This document shows positions 34,376 to 43,859 of a stretch of 64,000 nt of DNA, one piece after another (position 1 is the stretch's first letter; each line of letters opens with the position of its first letter). A program made the translations under genes and the position numbers. The DNA is from Thiothrix litoralis. GTDB taxonomy: Bacteria > Pseudomonadota > Gammaproteobacteria > Thiotrichales > Thiotrichaceae. Location of the stretch: contig NZ_CP072801.1 of assembly GCF_017901135.1 (NCBI RefSeq), positions 682,001-746,000 on the forward strand, read 5' to 3'. The notes beneath the pieces were generated by a model. The model made no database searches. It saw only the letters and a list, made by a program, of their open reading frames with translations, and was not told the origin of the DNA.

Positions 34376-35335
34376 TCTGTGTAAATTGTCCTTATGTGCG
34401 TTATCCGCCTCTTCATCGACTGCCACTGCGTGTAAGTGGCAGCCAAAATGCTTGGCACGTTCGATGACTTGCACCGCCCAATGGTGATGGGTTGCGGGTT
34501 CGCACATTGCGCCTTCAAACTGGAAAACTGCTGGCATGGTGTCATCTAGAATCCGCAGGGCTGCTTCGTAATCATGGCTGTTTACTTTCAGCGCTTGATG
34601 GATGATCGCAATCTGGCTGGGGTGGATCACGGTTTTACCAACTAGCCCGTGCAGCAAATCCCGCTGAAATTCTGCCTGTAAGACGGTGTGATCCTGAAAA
34701 TATTCAAACACGGGCGCGGTGAGGTGAAAACCTGCCGGAACAAAGTGTGTCACCAACATCGCGACCACATACCCCAACGGGCCATCGTACAAGGTGTGAG
34801 CATGGTGAGTACGCAAGCGCAAACAAGACAGTAAGTCGTTGCCGCCAATGCGTAAAGCCAATATCCGCGCTTTAATACCCTCATCCTGCAAGCGTGCGCA
34901 CAATTCGCGTACTGCCAGTGCATCCAGCATTTGGGCAGTTTCCAGCGTTGGCATAAACAGCATGTGTGGCGGGGCGGCTTGTACCACTGCATACCAAGCG
35001 GCAAACGAGTGGTTATCAAACTTGGGTAACACGAAGCCGTCAATGGCTTCAATTCCGGTCATGGCTAACAATTCCAACGCCATCATGGGGTGGCGCGGGC
35101 GGATGAAAACCAATGGGCTTGCACCGCGATCTTGTTGGCGCAAGGTGTGCAAACACTGTTGCAGGTTTGCCAGCCCGGCAGCCACTTCGTCTTCGCGCAC
35201 CGCATCTTCCAGGCAAATCACCATCGAGCGTAGATCAGGGATTTTCTGGTGCAAAATAACGTCGAGCAAGTCCGGGCGAGTGGCAGGCATGTACAAGGTA
35301 GCGCCTAACTGATACGGGGAAATACGTGTGGTCAT
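34361..35335 (-). CDS. HpcH/HpaI aldolase / citrate lyase beta (CitE)-like protein
   Basis: TIM-barrel lyase family protein of 324 residues. A magnesium-site-like glutamate is in MPTLETAQML, the CitE-type acidic segment is VICLEDAV, and the C-terminal KTVIHPSQIAIIHQAL motif is typical. It is the last gene of the minus-strand Ter-linked operon, with its ATG overlapping the previous stop (ATGA). Such CitE-like proteins recur beside the phosphoribosyltransferase, HAD and ATP-grasp genes of Ter loci, where they are predicted to process a small metabolite. The substrate is unknown. Confidence 0.85.
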   Translation of the reverse strand: MTTRISPYQLGATLYMPATRPDLLDVILHQKIPDLRSMVICLEDAVREDEVAAGLANLQQCLHTLRQQDRGASPLVFIRPRHPMMALELLAMTGIEAIDGFVLPKFDNHSFAAWYAVVQAAPPHMLFMPTLETAQMLDALAVRELCARLQDEGIKARILALRIGGNDLLSCLRLRTHHAHTLYDGPLGYVVAMLVTHFVPAGFHLTAPVFEYFQDHTVLQAEFQRDLLHGLVGKTVIHPSQIAIIHQALKVNSHDYEAALRILDDTMPAVFQFEGAMCEPATHHHWAVQVIERAKHFGCHLHAVAVDEEADNAHKDNLHRTASK

Positions 35336-36411
35336 GAGGTCTTCTTGATGATGGTAATGGCACGGTAAGGCTCAAGTGCAGCCCCCATAGCTTGCAGAGG
35401 AATTCCCCGCGATTCGGCGAGGTGGCGTAACAGGCGGATATTCGGGTCATCCAGCCGCTGCACCAGAATGTGTTCCGGTACGCGGCGCATGACTGCACGG
35501 GTGGCTTCGGCAATCCCCGGCTTGAGGCGGTTAAGGTTGCTGATCTGATAGGTTTCCACAAGGCGTTGGATGGTGGCGTGTGAAAGTGCCTGCAAGTCTT
35601 GACGCTGCGCTGCGAGCCATTGCGTCGCTGCGGTCGCGGGCAAGTCACGTCGATAATTATCCACCACCTCAATAAAGTGGTTGCTGACATCGTGTTCTGC
35701 CAAGTGCTGGTAACTGACGCAAGCGTGCCAACCGCCATCACGGGTAAGGATGGAACGTGACACCAGCCCCGACACGGTTGCTCCCAAAATACCGAACGGA
35801 ATCAGCCAGTCTTCCCCGGATGCCGATAGCCACGCTTTGCCCGTCGGGTCAGCCAGCACCGCAAAGGGAATTTCCGTGCCGGGGTAACGCGCCCCGAGTG
35901 AGGCTTGTAATTGGGTATGGATCGCGCCTTTGCCAACCCAGCCATCCACCCACACAATGTCGGCGAAGGCGTGGCGTTGCTCAATCCAGTCCACTGCTGC
36001 CTGATCAATGCCCTTGTCGCGAATAATGCTGATGCCGTAATGGGTGCTTTCTACGCCTAAATCTCGTAGCGCCCGTACCAGCAAGACCCCTAGCGGTACG
36101 CCTGCCCGCACAAAACTGACCAGTACAATCGGGCGGTTCGGGCGGCGTTGCTGGAGTGCCAGTGCCAGAGCTTGTACTTCCGTTGCCAAGCGTGGCAAAC
36201 CGTCCGTCAGGGCTTGCGCGAATAACGCTTGGTGTTCTGGGGAAGGGGCTGATTCGGTGCTGATCATTTCCGAGTAATGGCGTTGCCCGCTTTGGATCAG
36301 GCGCTCTTTCTCCTCTACAGGCGTGGCTTCCATGTCGGTCAGACGTAGTAAAAACGTGACATCGCTGGCGGGATAGGAGCCGTGGAAACCTTGCAGGTCG
36401 GGTGTACTCAT
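35332..36411 (-). CDS. StiP/PELOTA-type phosphoribosyltransferase of the Ter operon
   Basis: Protein of 359 residues. The N-terminal two thirds resemble the family catalogued as 'cysteine protease StiP', which comparative genomics regards as a phosphoribosyltransferase: LVSFVRAGVPLGVLL and the PRPP-loop-like VWVDGWVGKGA are visible. The C-terminal part (from about 265: LNRLKPGIAEATRAVMRRVPEHILV) matches the PELOTA-like RNA-binding domain that accompanies it. It is coupled by ATGA overlaps to both neighbours. A role in making a nucleoside-like metabolite is inferred from the conserved association, not demonstrated. Confidence 0.85.
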   Translation of the reverse strand: MSTPDLQGFHGSYPASDVTFLLRLTDMEATPVEEKERLIQSGQRHYSEMISTESAPSPEHQALFAQALTDGLPRLATEVQALALALQQRRPNRPIVLVSFVRAGVPLGVLLVRALRDLGVESTHYGISIIRDKGIDQAAVDWIEQRHAFADIVWVDGWVGKGAIHTQLQASLGARYPGTEIPFAVLADPTGKAWLSASGEDWLIPFGILGATVSGLVSRSILTRDGGWHACVSYQHLAEHDVSNHFIEVVDNYRRDLPATAATQWLAAQRQDLQALSHATIQRLVETYQISNLNRLKPGIAEATRAVMRRVPEHILVQRLDDPNIRLLRHLAESRGIPLQAMGAALEPYRAITIIKKTS

Positions 36412-37142
36412 GGCAATTTCCCGCCCAGTTGGCTATTGGGGGGGAATGCTGCAAAATCACACAAGCGCATAAAGCCCAAATCCGACACGCTATCGCCCAT
36501 GCCAAACACCGGAGTGCGTCCGTGTTTGGCGGTATGCCGTCGCAGAATTTCTACTGCCGCTGCCCGTTTGTTTACAACGTCAGGCAGTAGTGCCAGATTA
36601 TTGCCATTCATGTGGATGTAAAAGCCTTGCAAGTCAATGGTTTCACGTAAGGTATGCAGTAACTGCTGGAGGTCTTCCGCCCGTGAGTCGTTGCTTTTGA
36701 TTACCAAGTACGCTGCGGTCTCTTCTACCGACTCCAGCCAGCCACGTAAAGATAACCCCATGTTTTCACCTGTTTGTAGCGCGGTTGCCAGCATCTCTGG
36801 CAGACGGCTTTGGTAAGGGGTAAGTTGTTGTTGCATCTGCGAATGCCAGTCGGCATCCAGCGTTCCTTCGGGGGTCAGGATCGCCGCACCGTGGACGCAA
36901 ACAGCTTCCTGTTGGAACGGTAAGTGTACTCGTTGGAGGGAATCAATCCCGCGTGCAGTCACGGGGATGACAGTCATGCAGCCCAGCGCCCAGTGGATGA
37001 AATCCTGTTGCCAGGGGTGCATAAAGCTGATGGTTTCGCCGTTTAAGCCTTGGGCAGCGGGGATTTTGTCTGCATCCTCCGGCATTTTTCGCGCCGTTTG
37101 GAACAGGGTGTCGTCAAGGTCGGTGAGTAGCAACGGTTTCAC
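36408..37142 (-). CDS. HAD-family phosphatase of the Ter operon
   Basis: Haloacid dehalogenase-like hydrolase of 244 residues. Motif I is LLTDLDDTLF (nucleophile Asp and the DxD pair), motif II lies around VIPVTARG, and motif IV is FGMGDSVSDLGFM. A Cof-type cap sits between motifs II and III. It probably removes phosphate from the pathway intermediate built by the flanking phosphoribosyltransferases. ATGA overlaps on both sides show tight translational coupling. Confidence 0.88.
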   Translation of the reverse strand: MKPLLLTDLDDTLFQTARKMPEDADKIPAAQGLNGETISFMHPWQQDFIHWALGCMTVIPVTARGIDSLQRVHLPFQQEAVCVHGAAILTPEGTLDADWHSQMQQQLTPYQSRLPEMLATALQTGENMGLSLRGWLESVEETAAYLVIKSNDSRAEDLQQLLHTLRETIDLQGFYIHMNGNNLALLPDVVNKRAAAVEILRRHTAKHGRTPVFGMGDSVSDLGFMRLCDFAAFPPNSQLGGKLP

Positions 37143-38245
37143 GGGTAAAACTCCAAACAGGTGGGATTCAAAGCACTGATCAACGCTTTATCCAACAAAT
37201 GTGCGGGCGGTTCGCTGCACAGCAGGATACGGTCGTAATCGCCGGGAGTGACGTTGTAGAGAAAGTTGGGGATGCCTTGCCCGTAATTGTCGTGGAAGCA
37301 ATAGCGCTGTTGGATGCTGTGTCCCAAGGCAATCGGCGAACGCGTGGTGGCGCTGAAATGCACGTTCGCACCGTGCTGTTCGAGGTATTCTGCGAGCAGA
37401 TAGGGCGGCCAGACAAATTCACCTGTGCCTAATATGAGGATGCGTTCACCCGGTGTGACAGTGAGTTGCTGAGCCAGTGGGGTTAATGGGTGTTGGCTTA
37501 CGCCTAAACGTCCCCAGTCATTGGCAGGGTTGGCGTGCCATTCCCCGGTTCCCAGTACATCGACTTGTGGCATGTCCGGTGGGGGCGCGTCGTTGGCTTG
37601 CCAGTCCCAATGCCCGGCGAGCAGCGAAACGGCGCGGGCGCGTTTGCCCAAACGTTCGGCGGCAGCACCACCTGACCAGTCGGTGAGGGTGGCAGCAATA
37701 ATGTGTTCAAACTGATCCAGCCCCGCTTGTTGCAAAGCTTCCAGCAGGTTGGAAAAAGTTTTGCCGGTGGAGGCCTCATCATCGACCAATACCAATGTCC
37801 GGGCGGTACGCAGCAGTTCAATATCAGCCGGGTGTTGCGGCCAATGCAACACTTGTTGGGTGGCGTGGCTGTGTTCTTCGCGGAATTCGACCAAGACTGG
37901 CACATCCAGCGGGTGACGAGTTGTGCACAGATACAGCGTGTCGTCACGGTTGCGGCTGAGCGCTTGTTGGACACCTGCGCCCAGCGCAATGGCGGTTTCT
38001 GCCATGCCAATCACGACCATTGGCCCCGGTAAATCGGCGGGGATTTGTGCGGCAAGTGTATCGGTGGCCTTGCGCATGACGGCAGGCGAGACGGGAATGT
38101 GCCTACCCAATACTTTGGATACAAACAGGAAGGCGCGTTTAGGGTTGCGACGTTGCGCAAAGCCGAAGAGTTCGTCGGGCGCGTGTGTGCCGGATTCGAT
38201 GGTGAGGTTGAGCGTACCCTGTTCAAGGTTAACGGTTAAGGTCAT
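37139..38245 (-). CDS. Phosphoribosyltransferase of the Ter operon
   Basis: Protein of 368 residues with a type I phosphoribosyltransferase core; the PRPP motif LVLVDDEASTGKT is at 151-163. A C-terminal domain of about 120 residues begins near LAQQLTVTPGERILILGTGEFVWPP and corresponds to the extra domain seen in Ter-associated PRTases. It would attach or remove a phosphoribosyl group in the predicted nucleoside-like metabolite pathway. It is coupled by ATGA overlap to the TerD-vWA gene upstream and the HAD gene downstream. Confidence 0.87.
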   Translation of the reverse strand: MTLTVNLEQGTLNLTIESGTHAPDELFGFAQRRNPKRAFLFVSKVLGRHIPVSPAVMRKATDTLAAQIPADLPGPMVVIGMAETAIALGAGVQQALSRNRDDTLYLCTTRHPLDVPVLVEFREEHSHATQQVLHWPQHPADIELLRTARTLVLVDDEASTGKTFSNLLEALQQAGLDQFEHIIAATLTDWSGGAAAERLGKRARAVSLLAGHWDWQANDAPPPDMPQVDVLGTGEWHANPANDWGRLGVSQHPLTPLAQQLTVTPGERILILGTGEFVWPPYLLAEYLEQHGANVHFSATTRSPIALGHSIQQRYCFHDNYGQGIPNFLYNVTPGDYDRILLCSEPPAHLLDKALISALNPTCLEFYP

Positions 38246-39582
38246 GCAGGGAGTATTCCTTGTTGTTTAGCGAGTGTTATCCAGCCGGGGTATTCGCTCA
38301 TCATGAGGTCGTACAGGGTTTCATCACTGTGTTCATTGGGTGATGCGACGGAGAAATAGTTGGCATTGTCCAGCAGTCGCCCCGATAGCTCGTCCAGCTT
38401 TTCCAGAAATGGAAAATCCGAATCAGCGAAAGCCAGCAGCAGCTTAGAGAGGGATTTTCGTCCTTTGCCTATGCCCATGAATTGCCAGAAAATAGGCTCA
38501 TAGCTTGACCAGCGTAGCTGTTTTTCGGTCAAGCCCTTGTCGGAAGTCCCGCCGTCGGTGACAAACATAACGTAGACTGGCATCGCTGCCTGTAATGGTG
38601 TCGTGCGTTCGCCACCGGCAGTATCGGGGAAGTAGTGTTGGCGGATTGCTTGCATGGCACGCCCGTAACGGGTATCACCTTCCAACGGGTGTTGTTGGAT
38701 GGTCTGAGCAATGTAGCTTGCGTAATTGCCAATGCCCATCGGGGCGGGTTGATGGACATCCTTGCCAAACAGGAATACGTCGATTTCGCCATCGTCGTCG
38801 AAGCGGCAACCCAGTGCCAAAATCCGTTCTGAAAATGCTTGAATCAAGCCATCCCGATACAAGCGACTCATGGAGCCAGAAATATCCAGACACAAGCACA
38901 CTTTGGCACGATGGCTTTCCAGCCCAACCTTTGCCAAGGAAATGGCTGATTTCTTGGCGAGGCTGAGTAATTGCGGTGCTTCTTTTTCCAGCCGCTTTTC
39001 CAAGGAAATGCGCGAGGGGTTGGCAACCGGCGGTGGGGGGGTGACCGGGGCAGAGGGTTCGGCGACACTGGCACCAAAATGTTTGACCAAGGCATCCAAC
39101 CCACCATTAAAGCCTTGTGCGGTGGCACTGAGTCGCCAAATGCCTGCTTTGCGGTACAGTTCCACCAGCATCACCGCACGTTCTTGCTGAAAGTCGCTGC
39201 CGGTAAAGCTGAATTGTGCCACGGTTTTGCCCTGCACCTGCACACTGAGTGCGCCACTGTGAAGAGCGCTCAGTGTCGCTTGACCATCAATCGTTACCGT
39301 CAGTACCAAGCGTTCAAGCGTGTTAGGCAGTGTCTTGAGGTTAAACCCGAAGGTTGCTGTATTGGCGGTGCTATTTTGCAGTGTTACGCTGCCGCACGGG
39401 GTACTGGGTTGATTGAAAAAGATCATGTAGCGATCATCAGAGAGTAATCCAGCGCTATCTAAACCAAAACAGGCAAAGTCTAAGGTTAGATTTGCACTAC
39501 TACAGGTACTTTGTAGTAAAAAAGGGCTGTTATTAGGGATGATCTCATCTAGTTTCAGGCGTTGCCCTTTTTTTATGTGCAT
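38242..39582 (-). CDS. TerD domain fused to a von Willebrand A domain
   Basis: Protein of 446 residues. The N-terminal TerD-like domain spans about residues 1-170 (ending AQGFNGGLDALVKHFG). A proline-rich linker follows (175-190), then a vWA domain with an intact MIDAS start DISGSMS (Asp233, Ser235, Ser237) and a later FVTDGGTSD loop. vWA-TerD proteins (TerF/TerY type) are thought to organise metal-dependent complexes at the membrane. It starts 15 bases after the TerD-protease gene and heads the ATGA-coupled run of metabolic genes. Confidence 0.9.
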   Translation of the reverse strand: MHIKKGQRLKLDEIIPNNSPFLLQSTCSSANLTLDFACFGLDSAGLLSDDRYMIFFNQPSTPCGSVTLQNSTANTATFGFNLKTLPNTLERLVLTVTIDGQATLSALHSGALSVQVQGKTVAQFSFTGSDFQQERAVMLVELYRKAGIWRLSATAQGFNGGLDALVKHFGASVAEPSAPVTPPPPVANPSRISLEKRLEKEAPQLLSLAKKSAISLAKVGLESHRAKVCLCLDISGSMSRLYRDGLIQAFSERILALGCRFDDDGEIDVFLFGKDVHQPAPMGIGNYASYIAQTIQQHPLEGDTRYGRAMQAIRQHYFPDTAGGERTTPLQAAMPVYVMFVTDGGTSDKGLTEKQLRWSSYEPIFWQFMGIGKGRKSLSKLLLAFADSDFPFLEKLDELSGRLLDNANYFSVASPNEHSDETLYDLMMSEYPGWITLAKQQGILPA

Positions 39583-39597
39583 ATATTACCTCTTTAT

Positions 39598-40731
39598 TTA
39601 ACCCGCGCATTCTACTCGCCAGATGGCATTTTGCGTTTGTTGCACCATTTGTGCGGCTGATAGTGTTTGGGTGTTGGTTTGTTGAAGGTATTGAATATTA
39701 GCGGCTTCCATCAAGGCAATTGCTAATACATGACGGATGGCAAAATTCATGTTCTGCGCATGGGTGAAGGTGGAAGATACGACCCCCAATACTGCGCCGG
39801 TTTCATCCAGTAACGGGCTACCGCTCGAACCGGGTTGGATGGGCGCGGTAAATTGCAATAAACGAATGTCGTTATGCGCTCCAAACAAGCCGGAAATGAC
39901 GCCTTGAGTGACTTGAATACCATTCCCCATCAAACCAGCCAGCGGATAACCTAACGTGGTAATCGCTTGCGCCAAACCAATATTACTGCTCCGAAACGGG
40001 AGGGGTTGCAGTTGAGCGGGCGTTGTGACCCGTAATAAGGCGAGGTCGTTGGTGCTGTCGCTGATAATGGGTTCAGCATCCAGCTTGCCTTGCAGGGAAT
40101 TCAAACGAATGTGGTTAGCACCATCTACCACGTGTGCATTGCTCATGAAAACATTGGGGGCAACCAGAAAAGCGGTGCCTGTCCAGTTACCGGGGCGTTG
40201 TTCGGTATTGCCGGGGGTTGCGAATGGTGAGCGCTCATCTATGTCCATACCCATTCTACGCCCAAGCGCTGCCAATCCATACGCGGAGGTTTCTGCTAGA
40301 GCGCGGACTTTCCATTGCCCTCCTCGCAAGTAGAATTCAGCAACCATCAGCGCTGAGGCCGGGATTTCCTGCAAAGCAATGTGATGGTTGAATACCTCAT
40401 CCATCTGTAGGGCAACGTGCTTGCCAACATCGATGGGGCCGCGTGCGCCGTAACGGTACAGCACTAAGTAGAGGTGGGTAATCGTGGCATCGGAAAGCTG
40501 GGCTACATCCAGCGTCAACGCGTAGCGGGTACCTGCTTCATTGAGGGTTGCGGTTGCCCATGTTGGAGCCTTGGCATGAGCCAAATAAGGTTGGCTAACT
40601 AATTGTTTCGCTTCATTGACGGGCAAAATAGCCAGCCCTAAATCGTGGTGAATGTCTTGTGGAAAAGTGATCGTCGTTGCCCAGCGTGTGCCAGTCAGCG
40701 GCAGGTTTGCGCCTACGGGTAAATTCATCAT
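39598..40731 (-). CDS. TerD-like domain fused to a trypsin-like serine protease
   Basis: Protein of 377 residues with an unusual combination. Residues 1 to about 165 form a TerD-like domain (VAEFYLRGGQWKVRALAE matches the final TerD strand pattern). The rest is a trypsin-fold protease with the triad His200 (SNAHVV), Asp229 (STNDLALL) and Ser303 (QPGSSGSPLLD). There is no signal peptide, so it should act in the cytoplasm, perhaps on a Ter-system component. It is the first gene of the minus-strand arm. The control region upstream has been hit by an IS4-type element. ATG at 40731 or 40728. Confidence 0.85.
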   Translation of the reverse strand: MMNLPVGANLPLTGTRWATTITFPQDIHHDLGLAILPVNEAKQLVSQPYLAHAKAPTWATATLNEAGTRYALTLDVAQLSDATITHLYLVLYRYGARGPIDVGKHVALQMDEVFNHHIALQEIPASALMVAEFYLRGGQWKVRALAETSAYGLAALGRRMGMDIDERSPFATPGNTEQRPGNWTGTAFLVAPNVFMSNAHVVDGANHIRLNSLQGKLDAEPIISDSTNDLALLRVTTPAQLQPLPFRSSNIGLAQAITTLGYPLAGLMGNGIQVTQGVISGLFGAHNDIRLLQFTAPIQPGSSGSPLLDETGAVLGVVSSTFTHAQNMNFAIRHVLAIALMEAANIQYLQQTNTQTLSAAQMVQQTQNAIWRVECAG

Positions 40732-40843
40732 AATTATTGTTACCGAGCTGTATTGTTATGGTCAGCATGATAGCAAGAATGGTGTTAAAAATGCCTGAAA
40801 TTTTTACCGTAGATCGGGCATACTAGCGCTTGTCATCATTATT

Positions 40844-40852
40844 AAAATTTTT
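40844..40852. repeat. Target-site duplication AAAATTTTT (left copy)
   Basis: Nine-base direct repeat flanking the IS4-type element; matching copy at 42108-42116. Because the repeat is itself almost palindromic, the exact edge could shift by a few bases. Confidence 0.65.
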
Positions 40853-42107
40853 CTCTGTACACGACAATTTTCCTAATCCTCGATTTTCAAGATCAAAATT
40901 ACCCTTCCATCTTGGGTAGTGATCAAGTCAGGAGGCCATAAAAACAGCACCCATAACCTGATGGCATCCTCTGTCCGGCGAAAGCCATGCAACAAACTGT
41001 TGGTCAAAACATCCAACCCATAGCGGAACAAACTCTGTTCAGGCCGCCCGTGTTTTTTGATGGTCAGTGGCCTGATGAAGCGGTGTTTCCATTCGCCCAC
41101 CTTGTGCGCCCAGCAGAATCCAATGGCGAGCAAGGCCATGACTTTCTTGATACGGCGATAGTGGGTCAAGCGCGTATCTTCCCAATGGAAGCCGCGCCCT
41201 TTCAGGCATTGGAACAGGTTTTCGATCTCCCAACGCAAGCGGTAAGTGCCGAAAGGGTCACGAAACGGTTGGTTCGCCGCCAACACCAGCAGTTCCCCGC
41301 TGTCTAACTTCATGCCGCTGAGCCAAACCCACTGCCCGCTGACGCGGAAGGTTTTTCTCAGGAAACGGTGCTGCCCTTGCTTCAAGTCCTTGAAACGTGA
41401 GTGCATATTTTGCTGATGCCCTTGGCGGTTGGTCATCAACTGGTTTTCCTTGATCCGCATCAAGAAAGGTATCTGATGCCGGGTCAGCCATTTCCACCAG
41501 TGTTCACCGATGAACTCCCTATCGCCCAGGATACCGAGGATGTTATCCCGCCCAAACTGGCTGATGAAGCGGTTCAACAAGGCGATGCGTTCACGCTGGT
41601 TAGAGTTGCCCTTCTTGTTCAGCACCAGCCAATACACCGGGATCGCTGTCCCTTTATACACAACACCCAAACGTCAGAATGTTGAGGTTGGCTTTGCCCC
41701 ACTGCCAGTTCGTCCGGTCGAGGGTGAGGTGGTATTTTTTTCCCGGAAAGCCGAAGAATCCCATCTGTAACCGCGCAATGGCATCATAATCAAACCAGAC
41801 GAGGGCAAAAAACCGTTGCAGGCGACGGTAGCGGGAGCGGGGGTCTGCATCGCTGGCAAACGCCAACGCGAGTTGCGTCAGGTTGATCTGCTTGAGCCGG
41901 AATAAACCCAGCAACATGCCAACAAAACAATCAAGCCGGGGCTTGCCCCAACCCAGATGGGCTTTTAAACTGTCCCTCAGTCCGTCGCTCAGATCCATTC
42001 CGCTCTCCTGTGTAGACTTGAGAGTGGAACATAGGGGTGATGGACTTTCATTAATGAACTGACAGCCTAGCTAAATCAAGGGGTTAGTGGTTTTGTCGTG
42101 TACAGAG
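40853..42107 (-). mobile_element. IS4-family insertion sequence in the Ter divergent control region
   Basis: A 1255-bp element with 15-bp perfect terminal repeats CTCTGTACACGACAA (40853-40867 and 42093-42107) and a 9-bp target duplication. It carries one transposase gene with a single-base frameshift. It lies between the two arms of the Ter locus, 24 bases ahead of the ATP-grasp start codon. Confidence 0.85.
40873..41998 (-). pseudogene. IS4-family transposase, one frameshift
   Basis: DDE transposase starting MDLSDGLRDSLKAHLGWG at 41998. The first catalytic aspartate is in LTLDRTNWQWG, and the later LGDREFIG and YRLRWEIENLFQCLKGRG (YREK-type region) hold the remaining acidic residues. The frame breaks near 41670: the first part runs ILTFGCCV and stops, while the continuation GVVYKGTAIPVYWLVL is one base out of frame. 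One extra T on the coding strand explains it. The result is two fragments of 114 and 265 residues. The base context is not a known -1 slippery heptamer, so decay is the simplest reading. Confidence 0.82.
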
Positions 42108-42116
42108 AAAATTTTT
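42108..42116. repeat. Target-site duplication AAAATTTTT (right copy)
   Basis: Pairs with 40844-40852. It ends 14 bases before the ATP-grasp start codon. Confidence 0.65.
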
Positions 42117-42130
42117 AGACAGGGCATACC

Positions 42131-43156
42131 ATGCGTATTTGGTTTAACAAGACATTTTCCAGCATCAGTTCCGTGTTTCACAACCTGCGCCAAGCGCGTA
42201 TCGCAGGTGGAGTGACTGTTATTTATACCCATACTAACCCGGCTGCTTCGGCATTTCTGGCAGCGGATGAAGCAATGGTTGAGCCCGCTGGTTTGGTAGG
42301 GGCAGCGTATCTGGATTGGTGTTTGGGCTTTTGCCAGCAACACCGGATTGATTACTTCTGGCCTGCCAAAGAGTCTGTGTTGATTGTGCAGCATCAAGCT
42401 GATTTTGCGCGGGTGGGGACGCAGCTCATTGCGGTTGCGACGCCGGAAACGCTGGCGCTGTTAAACCACAAAGGCGACTTTTACCGCACGTTGCCGCCTG
42501 AGGTGGCTCAGGCAATGGCTTGTATTGCGGTCACTGATACAGCAGGCTTTGATCGGGCGGTGGCAGAACTGTCGCAACATTATGCGGCACTGTGTGTTAA
42601 ACCAGCGGTCTCGGTATTTGGCTTAGGGTTCCGCATTCTGGATACGCAACGCGACAGTATTACGCACTTGCTAAAAGGCGTGGAATACGAAATTCCACTG
42701 ACCGAATTGCGGGCAGGTATGGAACACACGTCAACGTTTCCTGAGCTACTGGTGATGGAGCATTTGTCTGGCGCAGAATGGAGCGTGGATTGTGCTGGGC
42801 GTAACGGTGAGCTGTTATGCGGCATCCAGCGTAAAAAACATCCGTTGGCAGGCTACGGGCAGGAAATCGATAATAATGCAGATATTCAGGGCATGGTGGA
42901 GCGTTTAACCGCACATTATGGTTTGAATGGTTTGTTCAATATCCAGTTCAAAGCGCGGGCAGATGGTGAGCCGAGTTTGCTGGAAATCAATCCGCGTCCC
43001 GCTGGTGGCTTCGGGATGGCGTGTTTGGCAGGGGTGAATCTGGCGGAGGTTTTCCTGCAAAGTCTGGTGGGTGAGACGGTAGTAATACCCCCTATTCGCT
43101 ATGGCTTGCGGGTTGGTGAAGTCAGTACACCAGTCGTTTTGCCATCATTGGTCTGA
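42131..43156 (+). CDS. ATP-grasp ligase of the Ter locus
   Basis: ATP-grasp fold enzyme of 341 residues. An N-terminal pre-ATP-grasp domain precedes the ATP-binding lysine region CVKPAVSVFGLGFRI, the adenine-pocket strand LLVMEHLSGAEWSVDC and the metal-binding LLEINPRPAGGFGM. Enzymes of this fold join a carboxylate to an amine or thiol using ATP. ATP-grasp proteins recur in Ter loci with PRTases, HAD and CitE-like proteins, so it probably acts in the same pathway as the minus-strand genes. An IS ends only 24 bases upstream, so its original promoter has been displaced. Confidence 0.88.
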   Translation: MRIWFNKTFSSISSVFHNLRQARIAGGVTVIYTHTNPAASAFLAADEAMVEPAGLVGAAYLDWCLGFCQQHRIDYFWPAKESVLIVQHQADFARVGTQLIAVATPETLALLNHKGDFYRTLPPEVAQAMACIAVTDTAGFDRAVAELSQHYAALCVKPAVSVFGLGFRILDTQRDSITHLLKGVEYEIPLTELRAGMEHTSTFPELLVMEHLSGAEWSVDCAGRNGELLCGIQRKKHPLAGYGQEIDNNADIQGMVERLTAHYGLNGLFNIQFKARADGEPSLLEINPRPAGGFGMACLAGVNLAEVFLQSLVGETVVIPPIRYGLRVGEVSTPVVLPSLV

Positions 43157-43246
43157 AATAACCTGACAATTCTAGGTGAGTGTTGCTTGCATTTAGGCGA
43201 CTCTCTAAGATGTTGGTAGTCAATAATACAAATAGGATACATATTC

Positions 43247-43849
43247 ATGGCTGTTAGTTTAAGCAAAGGGCAACGCATTTCTTTGGAAAAAAGCAATGGC
43301 GCTGGCTTGAGTAAAGTTCGCATGGGTTTGGGCTGGGATCCGGTACAAGCACCTAAGAAAAGTGGTTTCTTCGGTAGCATGTTTGGCGGCGGTGGTGGTG
43401 CTGAAGACATTGACCTTGATGCTTCTTGCTTGCTGCTGGATGCACAAAAAAACCTGCTGGATGTGGTGTGGTTCCGCCAATTGCAAAGCCGCGATGGTTC
43501 GATCAAGCATTCTGGCGACAACCTGACGGGCGAAGGTTCTGGCGATGATGAAGTCATTTTCGTTGATCTGAGCAGCTTGCCGGGCAATGTTGCACATTTG
43601 GCCTTTACGGTGTGTTCTTTCCGTGGGCAAACCTTTAATGAAGTTGAAGGCGCGTTTTGCCGCTTGGTCGACGACACCAATAATAGCGAAATGGCGAAAT
43701 TCAACCTGTCCGAAAAAGGTGTCCACACGGGTGTAGTCATGGCGATTATCAGCCGTGACGGCGCAGGTTGGCAGATGAAAGCAGTCGGTACACCCACGGC
43801 TGGTGCTGTTGCGAACGATATGATGCCAGCGATTTTGGCGGCTATCTAG
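43247..43849 (+). CDS. terZ: TerZ-like TerD-family protein
   Basis: Cytoplasmic TerD-family protein of 200 residues, close in plan to plasmid-borne TerZ. Features are MAVSLSKGQRISLEK, GLGWDPV, a glycine-rich insert GSMFGGGGGAE, the DIDLDASCLL calcium-site strand and HSGDNLTGEGSGDDE. Family members bind calcium through such aspartates. It starts the run of ter genes behind the ATP-grasp gene. Confidence 0.92.
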   Translation: MAVSLSKGQRISLEKSNGAGLSKVRMGLGWDPVQAPKKSGFFGSMFGGGGGAEDIDLDASCLLLDAQKNLLDVVWFRQLQSRDGSIKHSGDNLTGEGSGDDEVIFVDLSSLPGNVAHLAFTVCSFRGQTFNEVEGAFCRLVDDTNNSEMAKFNLSEKGVHTGVVMAIISRDGAGWQMKAVGTPTAGAVANDMMPAILAAI

Positions 43850-43859
43850 GAGTACTGCA

